Assembly (NCBI GenBank): GCA_035651755.1
Contig: DASRFA010000047.1
Span: 1 to 64,000 of the forward strand
Reading direction: 5' to 3'
DNA from: DASRFA01 sp035651755
Lineage (GTDB): Bacteria > Desulfobacterota > Binatia > UBA12015
DNA length: 64,000 nt
In this document: piece by piece, positions 7,872 through 16,650 of the stretch
How the letters are laid out: each line of letters begins with the position of its first letter
Position numbering within the stretch: position 1 is the first letter of the stretch
Translations under genes and position numbers: made by a program
Notes under the pieces: generated by a model
Told to the model about the DNA's origin: nothing
The model's input: only the letters and a program-made list of their open reading frames with translations
Database searches by the model: none

Positions 7872-8696
7872 CTACCAGCGCCGGATCGGCCCGCTGTCGA
7901 CGTGCACGAACCCGTCCCACGGGTAGTAGCCCACCCCGCCCGCCTGCATCGCCAGCGCGACCGCGCGCACCTGGCGCAGGTCGCGACCGGGGAGCGACAC
8001 GTCGATCGCCTTCCCCACGATGTGGAAGCTGTGCTCCGCGACGCGCGCTCCTGCGCGCCGGTATGCCTCGTTCGTCTCCGGCGACCGGTAGCCCGAGAAG
8101 ACGGTGTACGTCGAGCGGCTCCCGAGGGCGGCGCGGATCTCGTAGAGCTGGTTCAGGACGTCGGGGTCGATCGGGCAGATCTCGTCGTTGTGGTAGTCGC
8201 GCAGCAGGTGATTGATGGCGCGCAGGTTGCCGTCCTCGTAGCGGCCGTCGACGTAGTAGTCGAAATCGCCGCTCTCGCCGGTATGGACGTTGTACAGCGA
8301 CAGCGTCCTGCACCCGGCCGTCTCGCCGCGCGACGAGAGGATCGCCGGAGCGCGATCCGGCGCGACCACGTCGGCGCGCGCAGCGCCGGCCGGGGCGTCC
8401 GTGGACGCCGCGTGGACCCGGCCGCGCCGGGAGCCGCGCGCCATGCGCGCCGCGCCCCGCCTCGAGCGCCCGGAAGCCGCACGCGCGGCGCTCTTTCCCC
8501 CTTGCGTCCCGGAGGCCGCCCCGCCGGTGACGCGATGCCCCGAACCGGTTTTGCCGGCGGAGCGTGACGCGAGCTTTTTCGTGGCGAACGCGATCTGCGG
8601 CGCGATCAGAAGGCCCAGGATTCCCCCGCCCACTTTGACGAACCAACGGCGGCTTGCGGTAGGCGCAGCTGTGGCGACGAGAACACGTTCTGCCAT
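7872..8696 (-). CDS. Peptidase M15/DUF882 murein endopeptidase (YcbK/MepK-like), Tat-exported
   Basis: A 274-residue protein. The N-terminus carries a twin-arginine signal (SRRWFVK followed by a Gly/Leu-rich hydrophobic segment), as in E. coli YcbK/MepK. A basic Ala/Ser-rich linker (about 40-110) leads to the DUF882/M15 domain. Zinc-ligand motifs SFHIVGKAIDV and FVHVDSGPIRRW are present at the C-terminus. The family cleaves peptide cross-links in peptidoglycan, with MepK acting on 3-3 links. It lies downstream of a YcbB-type L,D-transpeptidase, the same pairing as ycbB-ycbK in E. coli. GGGAGGGGG precedes the ATG. Confidence 0.88.
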   Translation of the reverse strand: MAERVLVATAAPTASRRWFVKVGGGILGLLIAPQIAFATKKLASRSAGKTGSGHRVTGGAASGTQGGKSAARAASGRSRRGAARMARGSRRGRVHAASTDAPAGAARADVVAPDRAPAILSSRGETAGCRTLSLYNVHTGESGDFDYYVDGRYEDGNLRAINHLLRDYHNDEICPIDPDVLNQLYEIRAALGSRSTYTVFSGYRSPETNEAYRRAGARVAEHSFHIVGKAIDVSLPGRDLRQVRAVALAMQAGGVGYYPWDGFVHVDSGPIRRW

Positions 8697-8998
8697 TCCC
8701 CCTCCCTGGGTCGGAGTGACTGGCCGACGACAGCTCCCACGACATCCCCCCGGAGTGTGTCGTCGTCGGCGATGGCGGGGGTCCTTTAGCCGAACTGCCT
8801 CTTTGCGTCTACCCTCGTCGAAGCATTTTTCGAGAAATCTGCCGTTTCACGCGTAAGATTTCCGCCCTCGGCCCGTCTCGGGACCGCAGCGCGCACGGCG
8901 TCGGCGGGCTCGGAGAGGGAGCCTTCGCGCGGTCGTCGCGTCAAGCAACGGGCCTCGCCGCGCGCGGCCCGCGTGCGGGCCCGAGGGCCGCCGCCCGG
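8697..8998. other. Intergenic, nothing recognised
   Basis: About 300 bases between the transpeptidase stop and the endopeptidase start. I see no open frame, repeat or clear terminator. A promoter for the endopeptidase gene may lie here but no consensus boxes stand out. Confidence 0.4.
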
Positions 8999-10903
8999 TC
9001 AGGGAGCTGCGTCGCCGACGGGCGCTGGCGCTGCCGACGGCTCGCCGGACGAGCGCGGAGCGGCCGGGGCCTCGCCGTCCCCGACCGCGAGGTCAGGCGA
9101 GGTGCGCGGTGGCGGCGGAGGGCGGCGGACCGACCGCGGCTTGTCCCAGCGCGCGAGCAGCTCCGCGTCGCGACCGTACACGTCGTCGCGGAACTGGAGC
9201 TCCCCCGCGTCGTCCACCCATGCGGTGCGATACACGATGTGCACCGGGATCGGCGTGCCGACGTCGACCGTCTTCGTCTGCCAGGTGGCGAGCATGCTCT
9301 CGCGGCGGTCGTCGTTCCACTCGGGCGCCTCGCGCAGCACCGCGTCCGCGAGCGCGGGCGCATTGCCGACACGGACGCAGCCGTGGCTGAGGCGACGGTC
9401 GGGACCGCGGAACTTGTTCTTGTTCGGCGTATCGTGCAGGTACACGCCGAACGGGTTCGGCATGTTGAACTTGACGCGCCCGAGCGGGTTCTTCGGGCCG
9501 GGCGCCTGCCGGAGCCGGATCGGGCCGACGATCGAGACGCCCGCGCCGCCCGCGTCGTCCGCGGTGCCGCCCGCGGACGCGAGCTTGACGCCGCCGCGCA
9601 CGGCGATTCCTTCGCGCGCGAAGAACGATCGGTCCGCGCGCGCCTTCGGCAGCAGCTCCTCCTTTGCGATCTTCGGCGGGACGTTCCACGGCGGATTGAA
9701 GACGAGCTCGGTCAGGTCGGCGCTGAACTCGGGCGTCTGCCACGTCTGCTTGCCGACGATGACCGGCATCTGGACCTCGACGCCCGTCCGATCCCGCAGC
9801 TCCAGCTGTTGGTCCGGAATGTTGATCTCGACGTAGCGCTCGCCGAGGTCCTCGGGCAGCCAGCGCGTCCGCTCGAGCGCGATCTCGAGCTGGCGGATGC
9901 GTTCGTCGACCGGGACGTCGAGCGCGGCCCAGGTCCGCTCGCCGACGACGCCGTCCGCACCCAGGCCGTGGCGCGCCTGGAAGCGCTTGACCGCCTTCAC
10001 GAGCTCCGGGTCGTAGACGTTCGGCTTCTTCGCCCCCGCGGCGACGTCGCCGCTCGCCACGAGGCGGGAGCGGAGCGCACGCACGGTCGGGTCGACCGCG
10101 CCGGGCGTCAGCTTCCCGAGGACGCCCGGCGTGGGCCAGCCGCCCTTCGCCGCGATCGCCCGGTAGTGGGCGAGCGCGCTCTTGAGCGCCGCGTACTGCG
10201 CGCTCCTGGGAGCGAGCGACGCGAGGTAGGCCCGCACGTCGGGGACGGCCGTCGCCTCGAGGACGAAGACCGTCGGGTCGACGTCGGCGGGCGCGAGGCC
10301 GATCTCCTTCGTCGGCCGAGTCGGCCGGTAGGCCCCCGTCCGGACGTGCACGGCGTAGCGCATGACCGCATCGCTCAGGAGGAGCTCGAGCTCGGCGCGC
10401 GTGCGCTCGTCGGCGGCCGTCAGCCGACCCTCGATCGCGCTCGTGTGATAGGTCGCCGGATTGAGGCCGTCGTCGCGGGCGTGCCGCAGAACGTCGAGAG
10501 CGGCCTCGATGCGGTCGGGAGAGCCGCCGTCGACCCACTGCGGCGTGAAGGCGCGCGGCCCGTAGAGATCGCGGAGCGACGGGCCGTCGAGGCGCTCCCC
10601 TCCGACCTCGGGAGCATCCGACCCGACCAGGATCGAGGCGATGGCGGAGGGCAGGCCCGGTCCCGGAGCCGGCGTCGGAGGCGGTGCCGGCGCGGCGGCA
10701 GGCGGCGGCACGGCATCGGAAGGCGCCGCCTCGAGACCGGCCGCGGCGGGGTCTCGGATCTCGGCGTACGCCGCCCGCGCGACCGCATACGGCCCGGCAC
10801 CGCTGGCGAGCGCCAGCGCCACTGCGAGCGCGACCGGCCTTCGAACGGGCACCGTGCGGCCCCACCCCCACGCACCCACGGAAAACAGCATACACGGCTT
10901 CAT
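8999..10903 (-). CDS. YcbB/LdtD-type L,D-transpeptidase
   Basis: A 634-residue protein. It has an N-terminal hydrophobic signal or anchor, then a Pro/Ala-rich stretch. A YcbB scaffold domain follows, then a peptidoglycan-binding domain (around 290-340, RFQARHGLGADGVVGERTW) and the YkuD catalytic domain with SHGCVRVGN, catalytic Cys509. The enzyme makes 3-3 cross-links in peptidoglycan in the periplasm. The C-terminal 50 residues are Pro/Ala-rich and low in complexity. The exact start is uncertain: ATGs at 10903 and 10891 both lack a strong ribosome binding site. Confidence 0.88.
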   Translation of the reverse strand: MKPCMLFSVGAWGWGRTVPVRRPVALAVALALASGAGPYAVARAAYAEIRDPAAAGLEAAPSDAVPPPAAAPAPPPTPAPGPGLPSAIASILVGSDAPEVGGERLDGPSLRDLYGPRAFTPQWVDGGSPDRIEAALDVLRHARDDGLNPATYHTSAIEGRLTAADERTRAELELLLSDAVMRYAVHVRTGAYRPTRPTKEIGLAPADVDPTVFVLEATAVPDVRAYLASLAPRSAQYAALKSALAHYRAIAAKGGWPTPGVLGKLTPGAVDPTVRALRSRLVASGDVAAGAKKPNVYDPELVKAVKRFQARHGLGADGVVGERTWAALDVPVDERIRQLEIALERTRWLPEDLGERYVEINIPDQQLELRDRTGVEVQMPVIVGKQTWQTPEFSADLTELVFNPPWNVPPKIAKEELLPKARADRSFFAREGIAVRGGVKLASAGGTADDAGGAGVSIVGPIRLRQAPGPKNPLGRVKFNMPNPFGVYLHDTPNKNKFRGPDRRLSHGCVRVGNAPALADAVLREAPEWNDDRRESMLATWQTKTVDVGTPIPVHIVYRTAWVDDAGELQFRDDVYGRDAELLARWDKPRSVRRPPPPPRTSPDLAVGDGEAPAAPRSSGEPSAAPAPVGDAAP

Positions 10904-11108
10904 CGGCGGCCAAATAGCTTCGAGTGAGGACGCCGGCTTCCTGCGGGCGACCCGCTCCTCGCTCGACCCGCTGCTCGCGACGTCGCGCGGCGCGGCTCTG
11001 CGCGCGCGGTGCCGGTCGGCCGCGATTGACTCGCGCCCGAGCCGAAACTAGTCACACTACCCGTCCGCCTTTGCAACCCGACCGACCCACCTTCGGAGGC
11101 GAAAAACC

Positions 11109-12014
11109 ATGTCGTTAGTTGACGGAAGAGTCGCGATCGTCACGGGTGCAGGCCGCGGCCTCGGCCGGGAAGAGGCGCTCGCGCTCGCCGCGGAGGGCGC
11201 GCGCGTCGTCGTGAACGACGTCGGCGCTTCGCTCGCGGGCGAAGGCGAGGATCGTAGCCCGGCCGCGGAGGTCGTCGACGAGATCGGGAAGGCCGGCGGA
11301 CAGGCGGTCGCCTGCTACGAGGACATCGCCACCTGGGACGGCGCCGGACGCGCGATCGCGCTCGCGTACGACACCTGGGGCAAGCTCGACGTCGTCGTGA
11401 ACAACGCCGGCGTGCTCCGCGACCGCATGAGCTTCAACATGAGCGAGGACGAGTTCGACCTCGTCATGAAGGTCCATTGCAAGGGCCACTTCGCGATGAC
11501 TCGCCACGCGTGCGCGCGCTGGCGCGAGGCCGCGAAGCAGTCGGGCTCGGTGTACGGGCGCGTCGTCAACACGGCGTCCGAGGCGGGGCTCATCGGCTCC
11601 GCCGGCAACAGCAACTACGCAATGGCGAAGGCGGCGATCGCCGCGCTCACGATCTCGATCGCGCGCGAGATGGGGAAGTACGGCGTCACGTCGAACTTCA
11701 TCGCGCCGCGCGCCCGCACGCGCATGACGCTCTCGATGCCGAACCACGCGATGTTCGACGAGCCCGAGGGCGGCGGGTTCGACGTCTTCCACCCCGCGTG
11801 GCCGGCGCAGCTCGTCGTCTTCCTCGCGAGCGAGGCGGCCGGCGACGTGAACGGCCAGGGCTTCATCGTCTGGGGCGGCGAGATCCAGCTCGTGAAGGGC
11901 TGGCACACGGTCGGCCAGATCGCGAAGCCGGGCGCAGCGCTCACCGCGCAGGACCTCATCGCGCGGAAGGACGATCTCTTCTCCGGCCAGCCGCGCCAGC
12001 CGACCTTCGGCTGA
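11109..12014 (+). CDS. Short-chain dehydrogenase/reductase (multifunctional-enzyme-2-like)
   Basis: A 301-residue SDR. The cofactor motif TGAGRGLG lies near the N-terminus, the NNAG motif near residue 97, and the active-site YxxxK is NYAMAK. Length and a long C-terminal tail resemble the dehydrogenase half of 17-beta-HSD4/MFE-2-like enzymes, which act on 3-hydroxyacyl-CoA, but the substrate is not proven. GGAGG stands nine bases before the ATG. It converges with the next SDR gene, only 21 bases away, and is one of the few plus-strand genes in the window. Confidence 0.85.
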   Translation: MSLVDGRVAIVTGAGRGLGREEALALAAEGARVVVNDVGASLAGEGEDRSPAAEVVDEIGKAGGQAVACYEDIATWDGAGRAIALAYDTWGKLDVVVNNAGVLRDRMSFNMSEDEFDLVMKVHCKGHFAMTRHACARWREAAKQSGSVYGRVVNTASEAGLIGSAGNSNYAMAKAAIAALTISIAREMGKYGVTSNFIAPRARTRMTLSMPNHAMFDEPEGGGFDVFHPAWPAQLVVFLASEAAGDVNGQGFIVWGGEIQLVKGWHTVGQIAKPGAALTAQDLIARKDDLFSGQPRQPTFG

Positions 12015-12035
12015 GTCGCCCGAGCGGAACGAAGC

Positions 12036-12875
12036 TCAGCCGAGGCGGTTCAGCGCGAACCGGAAGATCCCGTCGCGCGCGACGCTCGGCAACACCGTCG
12101 ACAGCGCAACCGTCGCCTTCGCGTCGAACGGCACGTTGATCTCGTGCGGCGGGCTCGCTGCGAGCGCGGCCCGCACGATCCCCTCCCCGACCGGCTCGGG
12201 CGGCGAGCCGCGCTTCGAGAACTGGTCGAAGAGCCGCTCCACGGAGCCGTACCGCCCGGCGTACGGCGACGACTCGCGGAACGCCGTCGTCCCGTCGCGC
12301 GCGACCTCCTGGAACTCCGTCCGGATCGCCCCCGGCCGCACCAGGATGCAGTGGATTCCGAAGTCGCGGACCTCGAGCCGGAGCGCCGCGGTGAGGGACT
12401 CGAGCGCCGCTTTCGACGCGCAGTACGCGCCGCCGAACGGCATGGGCACGACGCCCGCCGGCGACGACACGTTCACGATCCGGCCCGACCGCCGCGCCCG
12501 CATCCCGGGCAGGACGGCCTGGATCGCGCGTACCGCGCCGAAGACGTTCACCTCGAACTGGTAGCGGAGCTTCTCGACCGACACGTCCTCGACCGCTCCC
12601 ATCTGGCCGAAGCCCGCGTTGTTCACGAGCAGGTCGATCCGTGCGCCGTCGCTCTCGATGCGCGCCATCGCCGCGCGCATGGACTCGTCGCTCGTGACGT
12701 CGAGCGCGATCGGTCGGATGCCGGCCGCCTCGCGCGCGAGCTCCTCGAGCGGCCCCGAGCGCCGGGCCGCCGCATAGACCGTCACGCCCTGGCGCGCGAG
12801 GATCCGCGCGGTCGCCTGCCCGATGCCCGCGGACGCGCCCGTGACGAGCGCGTACCCGATGTCGGCCTGAGCCAT
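12036..12875 (-). CDS. Classical short-chain dehydrogenase/reductase
   Basis: A 279-residue SDR with TGASAGIG for cofactor binding, NNAG near residue 90 and the catalytic YCASK motif. The C-terminal region resembles retinol-dehydrogenase-like or fatty-acyl SDRs; the substrate is unknown. A G-rich Shine-Dalgarno (AAGGGGG) sits six bases before the ATG. It is encoded convergently to the other SDR and 77 bases downstream of cysS on the same strand. Confidence 0.83.
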   Translation of the reverse strand: MAQADIGYALVTGASAGIGQATARILARQGVTVYAAARRSGPLEELAREAAGIRPIALDVTSDESMRAAMARIESDGARIDLLVNNAGFGQMGAVEDVSVEKLRYQFEVNVFGAVRAIQAVLPGMRARRSGRIVNVSSPAGVVPMPFGGAYCASKAALESLTAALRLEVRDFGIHCILVRPGAIRTEFQEVARDGTTAFRESSPYAGRYGSVERLFDQFSKRGSPPEPVGEGIVRAALAASPPHEINVPFDAKATVALSTVLPSVARDGIFRFALNRLG

Positions 12876-12952
12876 CGTGCACCCCCTTCCGGACGACGTT
12901 GCGGCAACCGGCCCGCAGCGTCAATCGCCGGCCCGTGCGGTACGGGCACGGA

Positions 12953-14401
12953 TCAGCGGCGGACGGCCCAGGTCGTCGTGCCGTCCGGAGCGTCCTTGAG
13001 ATCGATTCCGGCCGCGACGAGGTCGCCGCGGATGCGGTCGGCGGTCTTGAAGTCCCGCGCGCGGCGTGCGGCGTTGCGCTCGTCGATGAGGCGGCGGATC
13101 TCGTCCTCGGAGAGGCCGGCGGCGGCGGCGCGCTCCTCGCGCCAGCTCGCGAGCGTCGTCGCCGGGTCCTGCTGCAAGAGGCCGAGGATCCCGCCGGCCT
13201 CGCGAATCGCTGTGGCGACTGCCGCGGCCTCGCCCTCCCGTCCGGAGTCGACGAGGCGGTTCGCGGCGCGGACTGCGTCGTGGAGCGCGGCGAGGGCGCG
13301 CGGAGTGTTGAAGTCGTCGGCGAGCGCGGCGCGGAGCTCGTCGCGGCAGGCAGCGGCATCGGCCGGCGCTGCGGAGCCCGCCCCGCCCGACGGCGTCGCG
13401 GCGCCGGCGGCCGGGATGCGGGCGAGCGTCGCGTACATGCGGACGAGCGTCCGCTGGGCCTCCGCGACCGCATCCTCGGAGAAGTCGAGCGGGCTCCGGT
13501 AGTGCGTCTGCAGGAGCAGCAGGCGGAGCGCCTCGAGCGGATAGCGCTCCATCGCCTCGCGCACCGTGATGAAGTTTCCGAGCGACTTCGACATCTTCTC
13601 CGCGTTGATGCGGAGGAACGCGACGTGCACCCAGTGACGCACGAACGGCGTGCCGGCAGCGGCCTCCGACTGCGCGAGCTCGTTCTCGTGGTGCGGGAAG
13701 ATGAGGTCCTCGCCGCCGCCGTGCAGGTCGAAGGGCTGTCCCAGGTACTTGACGCTCATGGCAGAGCACTCGATGTGCCAGCCGGGGCGGCCGAGCCCGA
13801 ACGGGCTCTCCCACGTCGGCTCGCCGGGCTTCGCGCCCTTCCAGAGCGCGAAGTCGGCGGGGTTCCGCTTGTGCTCGCCGACCTCGACCCGCGCGCCCGC
13901 CAGCATCTCGTCGAGCCGGCGGTGCGAGAGCTTGCCGTAGGCGTCGTACGCGCGGACGTCGAAGTAGACGTCGCCGTCGGCGCGGTACGCGATGCCGCGG
14001 CGCTCGAGGGTCGAGATGAGCTCGATCATCTCCGGCACGTGCTCGGTCGCGCGCGGCTCGACGTCCGGGACTCGCGGGCAGAGCGCGTTCATGTCCTGCT
14101 GGAAGGCGGCGGCCATGCGAGCGCCGAGCTCGGCGGCACTGGTTCCGGAGGCATTCGCTCGCTCGATGATGCGATCGTCGATGTCGGTGATGTTCCGGAC
14201 GTACGTGACGCGGAGGCCGCTCCACTCGAGGAAGCGCGCGAGCGCGTCGAACAGAACGTAGCAGCGCGCGTGGCCGATGTGCGCGAGGTCGTACACGGTG
14301 ACCCCGCACACGTACATGCGGACGTGCCCCGGCTCGCGCGTGACGAGGGGCTCCACGCGCCTCGTCAGCGTGTTGTAGAGGGCGATCGGCGCGTCGGGCA
14401 T
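12953..14401 (-). CDS. cysS: Cysteinyl-tRNA synthetase
   Basis: A 482-residue class I aminoacyl-tRNA synthetase charging tRNA-Cys in the cytoplasm. HIGH is at 41-44 and KMSKS at 269-273. Zinc ligands C32 (CGVTVYD), C212 (IECSAMS), H237 (HHENE) and E241 are all present. The C-terminal helical region with a DALR-like fold is complete, and length matches the family. It sits 66 bases after acs on the same strand. The ribosome binding site is weak. Confidence 0.97.
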   Translation of the reverse strand: MPDAPIALYNTLTRRVEPLVTREPGHVRMYVCGVTVYDLAHIGHARCYVLFDALARFLEWSGLRVTYVRNITDIDDRIIERANASGTSAAELGARMAAAFQQDMNALCPRVPDVEPRATEHVPEMIELISTLERRGIAYRADGDVYFDVRAYDAYGKLSHRRLDEMLAGARVEVGEHKRNPADFALWKGAKPGEPTWESPFGLGRPGWHIECSAMSVKYLGQPFDLHGGGEDLIFPHHENELAQSEAAAGTPFVRHWVHVAFLRINAEKMSKSLGNFITVREAMERYPLEALRLLLLQTHYRSPLDFSEDAVAEAQRTLVRMYATLARIPAAGAATPSGGAGSAAPADAAACRDELRAALADDFNTPRALAALHDAVRAANRLVDSGREGEAAAVATAIREAGGILGLLQQDPATTLASWREERAAAAGLSEDEIRRLIDERNAARRARDFKTADRIRGDLVAAGIDLKDAPDGTTTWAVRR

Positions 14402-14467
14402 CCCGGCTGAGCTACCACGCCGCTCCGGCGCCGGCGAGCCGCGACCGCCGCACGGCGACGACGTGCC

Positions 14468-16423
14468 CTACTCCTCCGATTCGCGCAGCTTCGCGAGGAC
14501 CGAGTAGTCCTCGATGGTCGTCGTGTCGCCGATCGTCTCCTTGCCGGCGGCGATGTCGCGCAGGAGGCGGCGCATGATCTTTCCGCTCCGCGTCTTGGGG
14601 AGCGCGTCGGTGAAGCGGATGTCGTCGGGCTTCGCGAAGGCGCCGATCTCCTTCGCGACGTGCTCGCGGAGCTCCACCTTCAGCTTGTCGTCGGCCTTCG
14701 TCCCGCCCTCGAGCGTGACGAATGCCGCCAGCGCTTGTCCCTTCACGGCGTCCGGGCGATCGACCACAGCGGCCTCGGCCACCACGCGGTGGGAGACGAG
14801 CGCGCTCTCGACCTCCATGGTCCCGAGCCGGTGGCCCGCGACGTTCACGACGTCGTCGATGCGGCCCATGACCCAGAAGTACCCGTCGTCGTCGCGACGG
14901 GCGCCGTCGCCCGTGAAGTAGTTTCCCGGGATGTCGTTCCAGTATTGCTTGACGTAGCGGTCCGGGTCGCCGTGGATCGTGCGCAGCATGCCGGGCCAGG
15001 GCTTCCGGACGACGAGAAGCCCGCCCTGGTTCTTGCCGACGCTCTTTCCCTCGCGGTCCACGACGTCGGGGTGGATTCCCGGGAGCGGAAGCGTCCCGGA
15101 GCCCGGCTTCGTCGGCGTCGCGCCCGGGAGCGGCGAGATCATGATGCCGCCGGTCTCCGTCTGCCACCACGTGTCGACGATCGGGCACTGCCCGCGCCCG
15201 ATCTTCTCGTGGTACCACATCCAGGCTTCGGGATTGATCGGCTCGCCGACCGTCCCGAGCAGGCGCAGCGACGACAGGTCGTGCTTCGCCGGCCACTCGT
15301 CGCCCCACTTGATCACCGAGCGGATGAGCGTCGGCGCCGTGTAGAGGATCGTGATCCCGTACTTTGCGATGATCTCCCACAGGCGATCCGGCTTCGGGTG
15401 ATTGGGAGCGCCCTCGTACATGACGCTGGTCGCGCCGTTCGCGAGCGGGCCGTAGACGACGTAGCTGTGGCCCGTCACCCAGCCGATGTCGGCGGTGCAC
15501 CAGTAGGTGTCGGTGTCCTTGAGGTCGAAGACGAGGCGGGTCGTGTACGCGGTCTGCGTCAAGTAGCCGCCGGTCGTGTGAACGACGCCCTTCGGCTTGC
15601 CGGTCGTCCCGCTCGTGTAGAGGATGAAGAGCGGGTGCTCCGAGTCGACGTGCTCGGGCGGGCAGTGCGCCGATGCCTTCTCGACCTCGTCGTGCCACCA
15701 GCGGTCGCGCCCGGCCTTCATGTCGACGGGCTCGCCGGTCCGCTTGACCACGAGAATCGCCTTGACCGACGGGCACTGCGCGGCGGCCTCGTCGACGTTC
15801 GCCTTGAGCGGCACGATCGATCCGCGCCGCCAGCCGCCGTCGGCGGTGACGATCACCTTGGCTTGCGCGTCGTTCATGCGGTCGCGAACCGCTTCCGCGG
15901 AGAAGCCGCCGAACACGATCGAGTGCGTCGCGCCGATGCGCGTGCAGGCGAGCATCGCGATCGCGAGCTCGGGGACGAGCGGCATGTAGAGCCCGACGCG
16001 GTCGCCGGGCTCGACCCCGAGGCCCTTCAGCACGTTCGCGGCCTTGCAGACCTCGCGATGGAGGTCGTGGTACGTGAGCACCCGCGAATCGCCGGGCTCG
16101 CCCTCCCAGATGAGCGCGGCCTTGTTCCTGCGCCACGTTTGGAGGTGTCGGTCGAGGCAGTTGTGCGAGACGTTCAGCTTTCCGCCGACGAACCACTTCG
16201 CGAACGGCGCCTTCCACTCGAGCACCTGGTGCCAGGGGTGGAACCAGTCCAGGCTGCGCGCGATCTCGGCCCAGAAGGCCTCGGGGTCGCGCTCGGCCTG
16301 ATCGTAGAGGCGCTGGTATTCGGCGAACGATTTGACGTGCGCCTCGTGCGCGAAGGCCGGCGGCGGGTCGAACTTCCGCCGCTCCTGGAGAACCGATTCG
16401 ATCAGTCCGCTCTTGTCGCTCAT
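14468..16423 (-). CDS. acs: Acetyl-CoA synthetase (AMP-forming)
   Basis: A 651-residue protein, the normal length for Acs. It converts acetate, ATP and CoA to acetyl-CoA. The phosphate loop is YTSGTTGKPKG. WWQTETGG marks the acetate pocket including the conserved Trp, and the C-terminal PKTRSGKIMRR holds the catalytic Lys that is acetylated in regulated members of the family. The start at 16423 (MSDKSG) is chosen because the family N-terminus begins there; the open frame continues far upstream through a different gene. No acetylase gene is adjacent. Confidence 0.96.
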   Translation of the reverse strand: MSDKSGLIESVLQERRKFDPPPAFAHEAHVKSFAEYQRLYDQAERDPEAFWAEIARSLDWFHPWHQVLEWKAPFAKWFVGGKLNVSHNCLDRHLQTWRRNKAALIWEGEPGDSRVLTYHDLHREVCKAANVLKGLGVEPGDRVGLYMPLVPELAIAMLACTRIGATHSIVFGGFSAEAVRDRMNDAQAKVIVTADGGWRRGSIVPLKANVDEAAAQCPSVKAILVVKRTGEPVDMKAGRDRWWHDEVEKASAHCPPEHVDSEHPLFILYTSGTTGKPKGVVHTTGGYLTQTAYTTRLVFDLKDTDTYWCTADIGWVTGHSYVVYGPLANGATSVMYEGAPNHPKPDRLWEIIAKYGITILYTAPTLIRSVIKWGDEWPAKHDLSSLRLLGTVGEPINPEAWMWYHEKIGRGQCPIVDTWWQTETGGIMISPLPGATPTKPGSGTLPLPGIHPDVVDREGKSVGKNQGGLLVVRKPWPGMLRTIHGDPDRYVKQYWNDIPGNYFTGDGARRDDDGYFWVMGRIDDVVNVAGHRLGTMEVESALVSHRVVAEAAVVDRPDAVKGQALAAFVTLEGGTKADDKLKVELREHVAKEIGAFAKPDDIRFTDALPKTRSGKIMRRLLRDIAAGKETIGDTTTIEDYSVLAKLRESEE

Positions 16424-16650
16424 CTCGATTCCTGTTCGTTGGCCGAACCGCCGGCCCTGCTGGAGCGCAAAACGCACGGCGTGGCCGGTGACGTCGCTTT
16501 CGTCGTCCGATCCCGGGATCGGTGCCGTCTTCTCGCACCTTGCCTTCCGCCCTCCGCCACGGTCAAGGCGTGCCGGTTCGCGCGGGCGCGGAGGCCCGTG
16601 CCGGTCGTCGGCCCCGGGCGCCCTGGACTCCGCTGTAGGCGCTGGCGTCT